This document shows positions 45,480-57,273 of a stretch of 64,000 nucleotides of DNA, piece by piece. Each line of letters opens with the position of its first letter. The first letter of the stretch is position 1. The notes beneath the pieces were generated by a model. It searched no databases and was not told the DNA's origin. It was given only the letters and a program-made list of their open reading frames with translations. The position numbers were made by a program, and so were the translations under genes. The DNA is from Spisula solida (Eukaryota > Mollusca > Bivalvia > Venerida > Mactridae). Location of the stretch: assembly GCA_947247005.1 (NCBI GenBank), contig OX365960.1:18689533-18753532 (forward strand), in the 5' to 3' direction.

Positions 45480-47545
45480 AGTGACTTGTTAAATAAGGAG
45501 CCAGACGTTATGCTTGATATTTCGAACCTCCTAATACGCTAGATTCTACATCGGTATTTACAATGCTTAGATTAACCGTTAAAGTACGTGGTAGAAACTA
45601 CATAAAACAAAACTCAAGACTAAATAATATTAGTTGTAATAACTTATGACATGCAATACAACAATCGGTGGTTATAGAAAAACACACAAATCTTGCCAAA
45701 AAGCCGCGGCGTCTTAAGACTACGGTATAGTCTACCGTAATTGCCACACGCAGACATATAATGGATTAGGCCAGGGCGATAAGTTCGTTCACTTTGGTGT
45801 AAACTCTACTTAGCTCAATTACAGTAAGAATTAACCATTTCGTTTTTGTTTTATTTAATTTAATCTTACATTGGCAAATGCGAAGGGCGTCAGGTGAGTA
45901 CTAGACGTCAAAAGACGTTAAATTTTACGGTAATAAACTAAAAATGACGTTTTCTGTCTTTTGATTCGAATGTCGAGTTCAGTCGGTCATGGAAACTATC
46001 TAAAAGACACATGCCACTATTTGTAATGAGATTTAGCTTTGATTGAAATGTTTCGAAAGATCGGGGCCTGCATCAGTCTAACAGAATTGGTTATGTGAAT
46101 CTAACGCCTTATATAACTGAAACAATGTTGAGAACCCCGAATGAACAAACAGACGCAAATAGGCCGAGTGAGCCCAAAACAAGCGTTTTATGAATGGCCT
46201 CACTGACTAAGTGTTTGAGATAGTCTTCATCACCAGCAGAGTGATAGAAATATATAAATTACATCATACATATTAAACAATTTCTAAAGCATTTATTTGG
46301 CATTAAACGACGTGAATGTTGATTATAAAATTGCGAATAAATCACAATTTAAGTAGTTGCACTTATGATTTCAAAGATGCAAACAGAGTCTGTAAGCTGT
46401 TTAACGCTATTTATCATGATGAGAAACTCCTAGCTGTGAACCTCGGCTGTAAAATCGTTTATATTCGCTGCGGATAATCTTTTCACGAATTGCTGTGCTG
46501 TCGCCCTTGGAATGATGAACTTCGGTTTTTGTCGTTTGTAACTTAAAACGAAACTGTGCTTAAGTCATCACATCTAATAGGAATGAAAGTCGGCATATGT
46601 GAGTTGATGCGCACCTATTGACTTTTATTCGGACCCGACCAGTTGTTACCTTTGAAATGATGAAATTTGGTTTCTGTCATCCGTAAGTTGAAAACTTATT
46701 GTGTTACTGTCATCAACTTTTATAGGAATATTAGTCAGCCTGTGTTTGTTGTGCACCTACTAGTATATACATGTATTTTATTTGGACCCGTCAAGTATTC
46801 GAAGAGTTGTGGTCCTTGAAACGACGAATCTGTGATTTTATTGCTCATAAAACTATACGTATTTGTGCTGCAGTCGTCCAATGTGTAAGAATTTTAGTCA
46901 GCATGTACATTTGAGTTATATTATTGGCATGGTCAAATGGCAAGTGGGGACATCCGTGTCTATGTCTATGGACACATTTATAGTTAATTTATTTAAAAAG
47001 TTGAACTCAGGAATGTACTCGTTGAATGTATCACCACACACACAAAACATGTTATATAGTGTACCCCTTTTCCATGAAATGTTAAGGCTACGATAGTTAC
47101 GGGTCTTACAGTATTCTTCAATTACATACAATTAAACAGGTGCTCGAAACCACTCAAGTAAATAACCACACACGTAAATAATATAATTATTTAGATAGTA
47201 TTTAATACTAATAGTTCACTAATATGCCACCACCTTTTCTTCCCTTTTTTTGTTAATAATTATTACTCATTTGAACGCTTCCATTTACGTAAGTGCAACG
47301 TCCCCTGTTTTTAAAAATGGACCGAAATTACATTAAATTTTGTACTTGAAGACACGTTTGACAATACGCGAAACGTCTCGACCCATGGTGGTCCTCTATC
47401 TAGAACAGCAACCGCTCTTCATCACTTTGACCAATCTTTAAACATTCTTCTAATCCAACTTCTTTAAATGAATCACCTCAGTAAAACATCCAACTGTTGT
47501 ATTTCGCAAAGAATGTTGTTTCGCAGCGGTGGCAGGCAGTTGGGA
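45480..47545. other. unannotated region
   Basis: Three diverged stretches (near 46490, 46650, 46810) share words such as AATGATGAA(C/A)TT and GTGCTGCAGTC or TGTTACTGTCATC, suggesting an old tandem repeat. No gene. Confidence 0.4.
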
Positions 47546-47550
47546 GTATG

Positions 47551-47870
47551 GTGTCGTGTTTTTGCAGCAGTTGAGTTTCATTCCTTTCTAGTTCAATTGT
47601 GTGCCAACCCCGTATGGTTGTTTTTAGGGTGTCGTGTTTTTGCAGCAGTTGAGTTTCATTCCTTTCTAGTTCAATTGTGTGCCAACCCAGTATGGTTGTT
47701 TTTAGGGTGTCGTGTTTTTGCAGCAGTTGAGTTTCATTCCTTTCTAGTTCAATTGTGTGCCAACCCAGTATGGTTGTTTTTAGGGTGTCGTGTGTTTGCA
47801 GCAGTTCAGTTTCATTAATTCCTTTCTAGTTCAATTGTGTGCTAGTACTCAACCCAGTATGGTTGTTTTT
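47551..47870. repeat. 78-bp minisatellite, four copies
   Basis: GTGTCGTGT recurs at 47551, 47629, 47707 and 47785. The period is 78 bp (26 codons), so one frame stays open across the array. That open frame is a consequence of the period and is not evidence of a gene. Confidence 0.97.
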
Positions 47871-47879
47871 CTTTGTGTG

Positions 47880-48610
47880 TTCTCTGGAGCCTTACGTGCT
47901 GCGTATACAGTGTGTTAAAAAGTTTGTTCTCAATATCAACACTCATCCTAAGTTTTATCTGAGCTATGAACGTAGTGTACAATTTTAATTTCTTTCTCTA
48001 ATAGCTTAATTTAATGCCAAAACCATCGTAACAATGGTAGAACCCTCTATAATTTAGTTTGAGAATTTTACGTTCTTCTAATGTCAGAAACATAAACTTG
48101 TGAAACTTGAACAATGAGAACGAACTTTTTTAACTGTATGGCCGTTTGTTTTTATTTTGTTGTACTTTATAAGCAACTAAAACATATAAAGAATGTGTAT
48201 GTTCATAATGCCGATTATATACAGCCGAATTTATTCCTGTTGTTTCTATCTTAACAGCTGGAAACTAAGTGTTAACATACTTATAGGTATCAACGTTTTA
48301 ACACTTACTTCACAAAGCAACTGCTGGTGCATTGTATATTATCTGCAAATGTACTTGAGCGTTTGATTTACCACGTTATGTGTTAGCCTGAGAGATTTAT
48401 TTATGTTCAAAGTGAAATAAATCGGTTATTTATTCGATATGACTGATTTACTATTTCGTTCGTACTTTGTGATTTTAACATTGTATCGTGACTCATCGAA
48501 AGAACGCATCAACAAAACCGTTTGGGTATTTACAGGTGTTCTATTGCAACGTGAACACTGGGGATGTTCCGTTAACAGTCGGTATGTTCTCGGTCTTATA
48601 GGAACCAATC
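47880..48610. other. unannotated region
   Basis: No supported feature. Confidence 0.45.
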
Positions 48611-48618
48611 AAAGGGAA

Positions 48619-49112
48619 CCGTATCATTAATAAAGAGTAAACAAACAAAAAACATATTTTTTTATAAAATTATTTTAGAAAGGTTCATAACACGGGAAAT
48701 TGACCACACAGTCACTGAGGTGCAGTTTGTTTTTAATAAATATTTCATTGATACTGGAGTTATATTTACATAATCAGAAACTAGAGAGCTTCGTATTTAA
48801 TTTGATATCAAGATTTTAAAAATCCGTCCATTAATAATAAAATAAACCCATAGGGAGTAAACTCACTTGATTTTTTCTTATTTATCTTGTTTAGAATAGC
48901 ATTGTCGTTTCTATTGAATGCACCTCAGTGATTGACTGGACACCGTGGTAATTTGCATGAAGGTAATTCTAACGATGTTGTCTACGAATGTAATTACTTT
49001 ATGAAGATATCGAAAGCCAATTCTTGTTTCTGATACCATGAAAATCTGACCACTTTAGTACAAATGCGCCTTTCTAAAAGAATTGCTTTACTCTTTATCA
49101 ATAATACAGTCA
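48619..49112. mobile_element. foldback element, ~490 bp
   Basis: The left end GTATCATTAATAAAGAGTAAA mirrors the right end (reverse strand GTATTATTGATAAAGAGTAAA). Inner text CAGTCACTGAGGTGCA at 48709 mirrors TGCACCTCAGTGATTG at 48920. Arms are unequal because the right arm carries extra sequence. Confidence 0.55.
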
Positions 49113-50270
49113 CCTGTGGAACTAATCGGGAGTTTCCGTCAATAGTCACCATTCGAATTCCCCGCACTCGGTAAGGAATTTGAAAATGAGCACGTGTAAA
49201 TGGTCCTCATAACCGGTCATAATAAATGCATTTGTTCTGTCGTTGTTTTTAATATGAGATACTTATTTTGTATTCAGTTAATTGAAACATCACTAATAGC
49301 TTGAAATAAATGAGCCACAAGTTCCAAGATGTAGTTCGGATTCGCCCCATTTGAACCAGATTATATTACAATATTGATAAATGACAAGTAATAAACAGAA
49401 CATGTGGTAAGATACATTAACATTTATATAACATGCTGAATGTAAGCTGAAAAGCTGCCCGTAATTTTATGAATAACCGAACTCCTAACGACCCTTGAAT
49501 CTCGTGTTGAAGCTCGTTTCATTTCGTGATGGAGCGTGGTTAGTATGCCTTCCTTGCGTTCAGTTTACGAAACGTTCGACGCCGGATAAACTTTTCGTGA
49601 TGAACAATGTTTTACATGTAAAACCTTGCTCTGTCCTTTTGGTGTTTCAAAGATGTTCAGCTTTCACCGTTGAAAACCTTTCCGCCTTCTTTATTGCGTC
49701 ACGAATTATGTTTAAATATTCGGTCAGTGAGAACAGATCGTTCAAAAACTGGCTTAATTAATGGCTCTTGCGGCAATATATTCGGATGTTTGGACGTTTT
49801 CCTCAGAATGGCAGAGTGTTTTCGGCAGTAGTTACGTGTGTGCTTTACTCGGTAACAGAGTCCGGTTCGGCTGTATATTTGAGTGTTTTTGGGCAGTAAT
49901 TAAGTTCGGATGTATTCGGTACTCAGCAGTATGATCGATGTTTTTGGCTGTTTGTTCAAGTGTTTTACATACGCAGTTGAATTCCTGATCCAAATTTGCA
50001 TAGCACATACGCAAATAAAATAGCATCGTATTTACACAAAATATACACGAATGCCAGGTCAATACTCAAGCACAACAAGTTCCAACAATCACTTTCCTTG
50101 ATTGTTTACTATGTAAATATGGTATCGACACTGAATATCATCAATTAATAACCTGTCAAAATATAATTATTTATTTTGCTAATCAAATAAGAGTTTCTGC
50201 TGATGTATCAGTTAATTTAGCACGTAGGGCTATTTCGTAGTTCGACATTACAGAACAAATGTACCACCTC
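49113..50270. other. unannotated region
   Basis: Several short frames, including an 88-codon plus frame at 49495, have no recognisable domain. Confidence 0.4.
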
Positions 50271-50277
50271 TCCAGAT

Positions 50278-50440
50278 CGGCCCTCTGTAGAGCAACAACC
50301 TCTCTATAACAACACCTTTAAATTTTCCCTAAGCGTATGTTTACTACAAATGTAACCTCTGTAGAGCAACAACCTCTAGACAACGGCCAGTATTTGCAGC
50401 TCCCGAAGGGTGTTGCTCTATAGATGTAATGTACTGAACT
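50278..50440. mobile_element. MITE related to 20605-20745
   Basis: Contains GGCCCTCTGTAGAGCAACAA, a repeated AACCTCTGTAGAGCAACAAC and a terminal GTTGCTCTATAGATGTAATG. Pogo/Tc1-like by appearance. Confidence 0.6.
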
Positions 50441-50899
50441 AACGTTTTGTGCCAATACTGGTTAGCGATCTAGAAAGCTAGCATCTAAGGAATGATAAAA
50501 ACGGAGTGGACTAGTTGGAACATTTGTGCAGTATATCTTCATAATTACATCGTCGCAATTCGCTGGCTTAGAATTAGAAGGTCGTAAGTACTACCTTATA
50601 AGACTCATACATATTTAAATCTACTTCTCGTCTCAAGGCGCTTCTTGTGAGCTTATTTTCAATCGGAAAATCGGAAGTGGTCATGTTGACCAAACTGAAG
50701 TTTAAAAAGCTTGTTTTTCCATAAGTAAAGATTAGTTTTCAGACAGTCTTTTCTTGTTTTCTCAAAATATTGATTTTGTACTTACGACCTTCTAATTCTA
50801 AGCCAGCAAATTGTATGTTCTGGTCCTACCTATTATTGAGATGGTAGTTTAGTTGATGTTTACTGCGTACATGCAATTCAACACAAATAAGTTTTACAT

Positions 50900-50905
50900 T
50901 TTATT
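50900..50905 (-). terminator. polyadenylation signal of the GPCR gene
   Basis: AATAAA on the minus strand, 25 bp past the GPCR stop codon. Confidence 0.6.
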
Positions 50906-50930
50906 CACATTTAAAACAATCAATATGCCA

Positions 50931-52274
50931 TCATTTAAACTGTTTAATACTGTAAAATAGTCTTTTAACGCCATGTCTAAAATTCTGATTATAAAAGCAA
51001 TATATAACAGGATTTAAAGCACAGTTTATTAAATATGAACGTAAGAAAAATTGATACGCCATTTTTTGAGACATTGAAAGCGTGCCATATAAAGATTTGT
51101 CATGATTACGTAAACAAACGATCACCAAATATGGTATAAAACTGATTTCAAATACTGAAGTGACGAGAAATAGCATAAACGTGAGTCTCTTAGTCCGAAC
51201 GTGATGTCCGCCATGTTTTCTTGTCAAGCTGAACTCGATATTTGATTGGCTGCTTGTAGATCGTAGCAGCCTCCTTTTGCCGTTCGGTGTGTTTTCGGTA
51301 TCAGTCGACAAATTCCGGATACTCGTTCTGGATTGTGCAGTAATTGAGGATATGGAATAAGAACTACTTTGTCTTTGAAGAAATATTCCCTTTGCACAGA
51401 GATCCGAATTGTCAAATTTTGTGCCGTGAATCAGTTTCTTTGCAATGCAGCAATATAACACGGCTAGAATGCAAAATATCGACACGTGTCCCGTGAAAAA
51501 TATGATGAGTAAAATATTCGGATAACTCGTGTTTCTCACTTTGTCATCAATTAGGCATGTTTTGAGCGTAGCAGTTACATTGTCTATGTTTATAACATGC
51601 GTGAAAGTTCCATAACCCCATATCATCGGCAATGCTGATAGTATCGCGCACGTCGTCAAAGAAAGGCATATAATTTTCGTGCACATGGACGAAATACGGG
51701 GTTTTAGTGGCATACATATAGACCGGAAACGCTCCACAGCAATGGCCGCCAAAATAAACGATGACGTATTATTCATGGCGGCTGAAAGAAATCTTGTAAG
51801 TTTACACAGCCACGGAATGTCAAATGTGTAAAAGTTTGTGATAAGGACCAGTTCAATCGGCAAACTGACCGAACAATTGATAAGATCACTAATTGCCAAA
51901 GTAATTATAAAATAACTCGCAGTGCTTCGTTTCATTTTGGTCAGATAAACAAGCAGAGCCAGAAAGTTTCCTGGAATTCCGACGACCATCAAAATACACA
52001 CGAGAATAAAAGATGGCGTCAATATTTTAAATTCCGTTTTATTCATCATAGATATGACGTCATCACTTGACCAACCATGTCGAATGCTTTCATGAAATCC
52101 GTCATTGTTATTAACATCACTGTTATTATACACATGTGTCATCATAATACTGCCAACGGACGAATTCTGTGATATGCCGCTTGTGGAAAAATGTTCGGAA
52201 TTATACATGCTCTGATCCTGATAAACACTCTCGTTCATCATGATTCCGACATTTTCTGACAATACGCCTGTCAT
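50931..52274 (-). CDS. class A (rhodopsin-like) G protein-coupled receptor, orphan
   Basis: A single-exon frame of 447 residues. I chose the ATG at 52274 (GACAAAATGACA context); the open frame extends upstream without another ATG. The extracellular N-terminus is ~85 residues with N-glycosylation sequons (NES 14, NSS 37, NNSD 51, NKT 79). Seven membrane segments: TM1 GIPGNFLALLVYL (N103 = 1.50), TM2 LAISDLINC (D130 = 2.50), TM3 from C157, TM4 ~200-222, ECL2 Cys 240 for the conserved disulfide, TM5 ~252-278, an ~80-residue Ser-rich third loop, TM6 ending FEISFIP (P381 = 6.50), TM7 NPVIY (421-425), then helix 8. Departures from consensus: DRY is ERF (181-183) and CWxP is SFIP. It should signal through G proteins at the plasma membrane. 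General style suggests a peptide-receptor-like lophotrochozoan orphan, but the ligand is unknown. Confidence 0.95.
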   Translation of the reverse strand: MTGVLSENVGIMMNESVYQDQSMYNSEHFSTSGISQNSSVGSIMMTHVYNNSDVNNNDGFHESIRHGWSSDDVISMMNKTEFKILTPSFILVCILMVVGIPGNFLALLVYLTKMKRSTASYFIITLAISDLINCSVSLPIELVLITNFYTFDIPWLCKLTRFLSAAMNNTSSFILAAIAVERFRSICMPLKPRISSMCTKIICLSLTTCAILSALPMIWGYGTFTHVINIDNVTATLKTCLIDDKVRNTSYPNILLIIFFTGHVSIFCILAVLYCCIAKKLIHGTKFDNSDLCAKGIFLQRQSSSYSISSITAQSRTSIRNLSTDTENTPNGKRRLLRSTSSQSNIEFSLTRKHGGHHVRTKRLTFMLFLVTSVFEISFIPYLVIVCLRNHDKSLYGTLSMSQKMAYQFFLRSYLINCALNPVIYCFYNQNFRHGVKRLFYSIKQFK

Positions 52275-52639
52275 TTTGTCTGGAATATAATACACTGATG
52301 TACTATAGTTAAAGAGATATGTGGATTGTTCATAAATAACGATAATAATAGGACATGTCAAATAGACTATAACCTCATGGCATAATACCCGGTAATTATT
52401 GAATAATATCAAACAAATGACCGATGTAAACTAGTTCCTTTCACGATTGTGACGCAAATTTGAATATCCGTGTACTCTGTATGACAAATTCATCTATCAC
52501 ATGTTAGCAGTATATTTGTCAGAACTTTTCTGACATATTCTTGGATTATCCTCGTTTTCGGACACAAAAGAGTTCAGATATTGATACATGTAGAGTATAC
52601 GTCCTCATCCATGGAACACATGGACTCCTCCTCAACTAT

Positions 52640-52975
52640 TAAATTTCTGCACTTTGAATCGAATTGTCCGCAATAAGTGTCAGTAATAATTGTATTGTTT
52701 TAAAACTATTTCTTATCAACTATGGAACAATTGCTTTTTGCATCGAACTGTCCGCTTAAAGTGTCAGTAATAATTGTATTTGTTTTAAAACTATTTCTTA
52801 TCAACCTTGGAACGACTGCACTTTGCATTGAATTGTCCGCTAAAATGTCAATAATAATTATTATTGTATTACTTTAAAGCTATTTCTTCTCAACTATGGA
52901 ACGACTGAACATTTCATCCAATTTTCCGTTTAATAAATGTCAGTAATAATTGTATTACTTTAAAATTGCTCTGTA
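52640..52975. repeat. ~84-89-bp minisatellite upstream of the GPCR
   Basis: Four diverged units share TGTCCGC (52664, 52748, 52834; TTTCCGT at ~52922), GTCAGTAATAATTGTATT and AAAACTATTTCTTATCAAC. It lies 0.4-0.7 kb upstream of the GPCR start. Confidence 0.9.
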
Positions 52976-55790
52976 CTACTGTTCATTACTAGACGATATT
53001 ATCTCCCTATCTGTTCGTACACTTTATAATAATTCAAAGTCCAAGTTGAGCGTATTTATGAACAATTTATCCTACTGTTTCCCTACGCGTAAAATACGCC
53101 ACCAATGTGTAGATTGATTTAACGCTGTCTTGCTATTCCATTCATTATATAAACGCCGGCGTAACAAGTATGTCATCAAAAGAAACCAAAAACAGGTTGG
53201 TATTTCAAAAACATAATCCCACACACACTAAAATACCAAACATTTGTACTTTTCTAGTTAATTATACTTCAAGAAATAAAACACCAATTCGTTTTGTTCC
53301 TAACAACCTGTCTATATTGAACTGTTTAATGATTTTGACAGGTTTTACACGCACGCTGCAGTATACGCTGGCACGAGTTTCACGTGCACTCACAATGAGT
53401 ACACTTATGAATTGTTACAGTTAAACAAATACCTCGTTTGTTTCAAGTATTCCAAATTCCTATCATAATTCAATGTCAAAGATATCGTCTGTAATTAGTA
53501 TGCCGCATCTCAATAAAATTTCTTTCATTTCATTCAGACAACGCGGGTGTATTCTGAAATAGAACCTTCTAGAAAATCGAGGGTATAATCCAACGTTCCG
53601 GGTATTTGACTATTCCATTGTTTTGCCAGGAGCAAGTTTGAATCAAACACGCGGCTCAGTGTGGTTGGCTGCAGTGGTAGTGGTCAAGCATGAAATCAAA
53701 TTTCTCTCGGCGCTAGCTTTATCCTGAAAATAAACAAAACATACATGTATTAAGAGACATAAATTGGTGTTTGAGTTATCTCCCCTTGCTAATCCCTAAA
53801 ATGACAATCACGAGGATCGTTCTGCTTTTTTCGCGCATGGTACGAGTATGTTCGAAATAACATAGTAAGATTCTTGATTGCTTTCATATTGGGGTTCCAA
53901 ATTCTTTGAACTGACAGAGTCATGTAGTGGTCAGTTCAATAGTTAGTATGTGGGAAGGCCAGAGGGGACACTATGTCATCTCGTTAACCAGTTAAGAAGC
54001 CCTAAATTTTCAGGGCTTCCAATAGAGTCAAATTAAAAATCCTGAAAATCATATGCGGCTGGCCATTTTCGCCAAACAAAAGGCCGTCAACCACAATGTT
54101 TGTATACTTAACTCAGTTTGTATTGAATAAAATCCTTCAGAGAAGATTAAATTAACAATAACTTTGCCAATTCTTGAGATATTTTCATCAAATTACTTTT
54201 ATTTTGGTCAGAAATGATAGCTCTTTCATGATAGATAAATCAGGAATATTGACAACCCCGAATTTTATATCCATTTATCCGGTATAAGATGCAAACTCGA
54301 AGTAATAACATTTGTGATGATTGAAGTCTACGAGAAGTTCCACTCGACCCCAGTCAGAACAATCATAACATTGCCATTGTCAATACAGTGTAATCTGTAT
54401 TTAGCAAAAACCTCTATTTACAATTTCCTATGTAAAATAACCTCTGCCAAATTAGTCTACAGCAGGTCTATGGCTTTCAGTAACAGTCAAATTTGTAAAC
54501 ACATGTTCTTTTGTCATTAAACGGTGCCACTAAAGTTGCATCTCATAAAATACGTTGGAATGGAAAAGATGCATGCACCTTTTTCAAGAGTCATGTAATT
54601 TGCTTGGTCAGTTTTAAACAAGCATCGAAATGTATCTACCCTGCGATTATAGTTCCGGCTTACAAGTACTGTTAATGTGGAGCTTTTCGCAGATCAATAA
54701 AGTTAGCGAGTTTATAATTTCAGACATTTGACGTGCAGATATATAAGGAACATTTTCTTTGTAGGCCAACATTCACGCTAGAGGAAATATTTAATTTTGC
54801 GAATGTTGTTAACTTTCATATTTCCACGTCGCTAACATAACTGCTTCTATAGTATCAGAACCATGCAAATAATCTTCTGATGTATTGAAACACCACTATA
54901 GTATCCGTAGGAGTAAGCTGTCATTCTTCTCATAGTTGGTACTAATTATATCGGACAATGTAATCACGTATGGACATCACAATGAGATGATTAGTAATTT
55001 ATAAGGAACTGTCCGGACATTTCTGTACGTCAGAATGTTCTTTAATCACCGCCAATGTGATTATGTCATGATGTAGTGAGGCTAATTGGTGTTGAATTGT
55101 ACTGTCAGGAGAACCTTTCAGAGTCAACAGGTTTCTATGACGTCATTGACACGTGATCATAATTTCTTAATTATAGTTGATGCATAGGACGGGGTAGACG
55201 GGTACCTATTTAGAATCTTTGACCCCACTTAGGTGAGTTATGAAATGTTCTTAGAAATGGATACCATTAGAAAAACAACGAGGACAAGAACACGCCAAAA
55301 TGCCCAACACAAAACTTAACAAAATAAAATGATACTGAACCGCTACAAATTCCTAATAATATGAAAGCAGAAAAGGGGCAGGACAAAGCAAGCGTGGAGA
55401 CGGACAGAAGAAAAGGAATTGAAAGAACTAGGATGGGCTATATGTGTATCCCCACTATGGATAGCACATAACAGAGACAAAAATGAAGGGAGCTCATCAA
55501 TAGTCATACTCTGAAACAACTTAGTCAAAGGTAATTAAACACAGTTTAAAAGCTTCACCATACATGCAGCCATTATGTACTATAACAGTGGTGTTCGCAG
55601 TAGATGGTAGGATGAGTTTGGAGTCCCGGTCCCATGGTAAACCCATGTTCATGTCCTTGGTTTGGCAAGTTCTTCTGTGTATTAGCTACATTTGTCTCCT
55701 CTACATTTTGAGAAATTGTCATTTGACTTAGGCAGAGCAATTAAGTTAACAATCTAACATCTAGATGCTCAATCCATTTCAGGAATTCAG
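52976..55790. other. unannotated region
   Basis: No gene, RNA or repeat boundary supported. Short frames at 53170 and 54314 look like chance. Confidence 0.45.
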
Positions 55791-55793
55791 TTA

Positions 55794-56287
55794 GGCTAAC
55801 TGACCCAGTTTATTTTGCTGTTGGCCTGTGGGCCTATGGCCGATATCAATAAATCTCTTTTATTGTCATTCACAGAATAGGTGTTAGAATGTTGTCGTAA
55901 AACTCTAAACGCACGATGAAAATAATCTAGGAGTGTGGCTGGTGCCACTATAGAAGCTTCCAGACAATGTGCGGTCCGATTTCCCACAACAGCTCAATGG
56001 TTTACCATTCAAGAGCACCATATACCAGGAAAATCGTTTAGGTTAACTAAACCCCGTTTATTTTACTGTTGGCCTATGGACCGGTGGCCGATATCAGTAA
56101 ATATTATGTCATTGACAGAAATAGTGCTACATACATTACGTCGTTAAACTCTATACGCACGACGTAAACCATCTAGGAGTGTGGCTGGTGACAGCATAGA
56201 AGCTTCCAGACAATATGAGATGTCTACGATTTCTCACAGCAGCTCAATGATACCAATCTCAAATCACTCTTCAAGAACGATCATATT
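55794..56287. repeat. 247-bp tandem duplication
   Basis: GG(C/T)TAACT at 55794 and 56041 starts two units sharing GTTGGCCT, GGCCGATATCA, TCTAGGAGTGTGGCTGGTG, ATAGAAGCTTCCAGACAAT and CAGCTCAATG. Divergence is moderate. Confidence 0.9.
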
Positions 56288-56580
56288 TCTTTAACTGGAA
56301 AGTTTTACTTTTTTGAAACGAATTTGCGGTAATTCTACCATCTTCCCCGTGTCAATTGATGCGTTCAGGGACTCCTCAAAATAGTTTCTCAAACAATGAA
56401 TGATTGAGAATGGAATATAGTTCTAGAGATAGACGTTTCTAGTATGAACCATAATGTTAAGATGTTATCGTTCTGCGAAATGAATTAACTGATTGTTCTG
56501 AATGGCATTGCGTCTATTTACTGTCTGTATTCTCTGCATGTGGGTGTCTATTGTATTATACTATCCCTGCTAGTTGCTGA
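56288..56580. other. unannotated spacer
   Basis: Nothing supported. Confidence 0.45.
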
Positions 56581-56599
56581 ATGAACATTTGTGCTACAC

Positions 56600-57010
56600 A
56601 TCCTGTCCGTCTGTCCGTACTCACCCACATGTAGTTGTGGGGTTTGGAACCATAGGCTATATTTAGATGCTATTCATTCCGTTGCTTACGGGGTGCAAAA
56701 TGTTGCTTACGGAGTGCAAACTGTTGCTTATGGGTTTTTTACAAACAAGAGGATGAACAAAAGAAAACCTCACAATGTCAAGTCAGTGAAAACGTCCGTC
56801 CGTTCGAACGAATGTCCTTACGGTTGACCACTTATTGGGTATTTATTTTGTTAAAACGTACCCGACAAGGGACACAATACACAATAAGAGACTAATGGAA
56901 TTAATAGAACGTACTCACGAATGGACATTTATTGGATATTTATTTTGTTCTCTCATACCCAACAAGGGGCCATTCGTTTGCCCGACTGTCCGTCCATCCA
57001 GTATGTACAT
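56600..57010. repeat. GTCC-type dispersed repeat containing a MITE
   Basis: Flanked by CTGTCCGTCTGTCCGT and GACTGTCCGTCCATCC. Internal GTTGCTTACGG(A/G)GTGCAAA repeats precede the MITE at 56822. Confidence 0.55.
56822..56984. mobile_element. 163-bp MITE, copy B
   Basis: GGTTGACCACTTATTGGGTA...CCATTCGTTTGCCCG, the reverse complement of 44954-45117 with about ten differences. Confidence 0.85.
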
Positions 57011-57179
57011 CCTTCTATCACCGACCAATAACTATTGGTAGAATGAAAGCGTACAACTCATGTTAGGCATAGACTACTACAAATCCTTTATGATAAAACA
57101 CAAGCTTGTCGAAATTAATCCCAAAATAGGAGATCGCAGAAATAGATAGTGTTGTATTATCATTATACAGTACCCAATA

Positions 57180-57273
57180 GTTCGACCAAACGTGTCTTTA
57201 TCAAGAGCTTAGAACACTTTATAACATTCTAAGCTTTCGATAAGGACCAGTTTGGTACAAATACTAGAGTACT
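57180..57273. repeat. hairpin, ~35-bp arms
   Basis: GACCAAACGTGTCTTTATCA...GAGCTTAGAA mirrors TTCTAAGCTTTCGATAAGGA...CAGTTTGGTAC. Confidence 0.7.

Noticed and set aside
47468..47818. 116-codon frame with repeated GCRVFAAVEFHSFLVQLCAN
   Set aside because: The minisatellite period is 78 bp, a multiple of three, which keeps a frame open. No independent coding evidence.
49495..49761. 88-codon plus-strand frame
   Set aside because: No ATG at its start, no domain, and a composition compatible with chance.
56591..57041. Two plus-strand frames of 78 and 68 codons
   Set aside because: They are translations of a GTCC-type repeat and of the 163-bp MITE.
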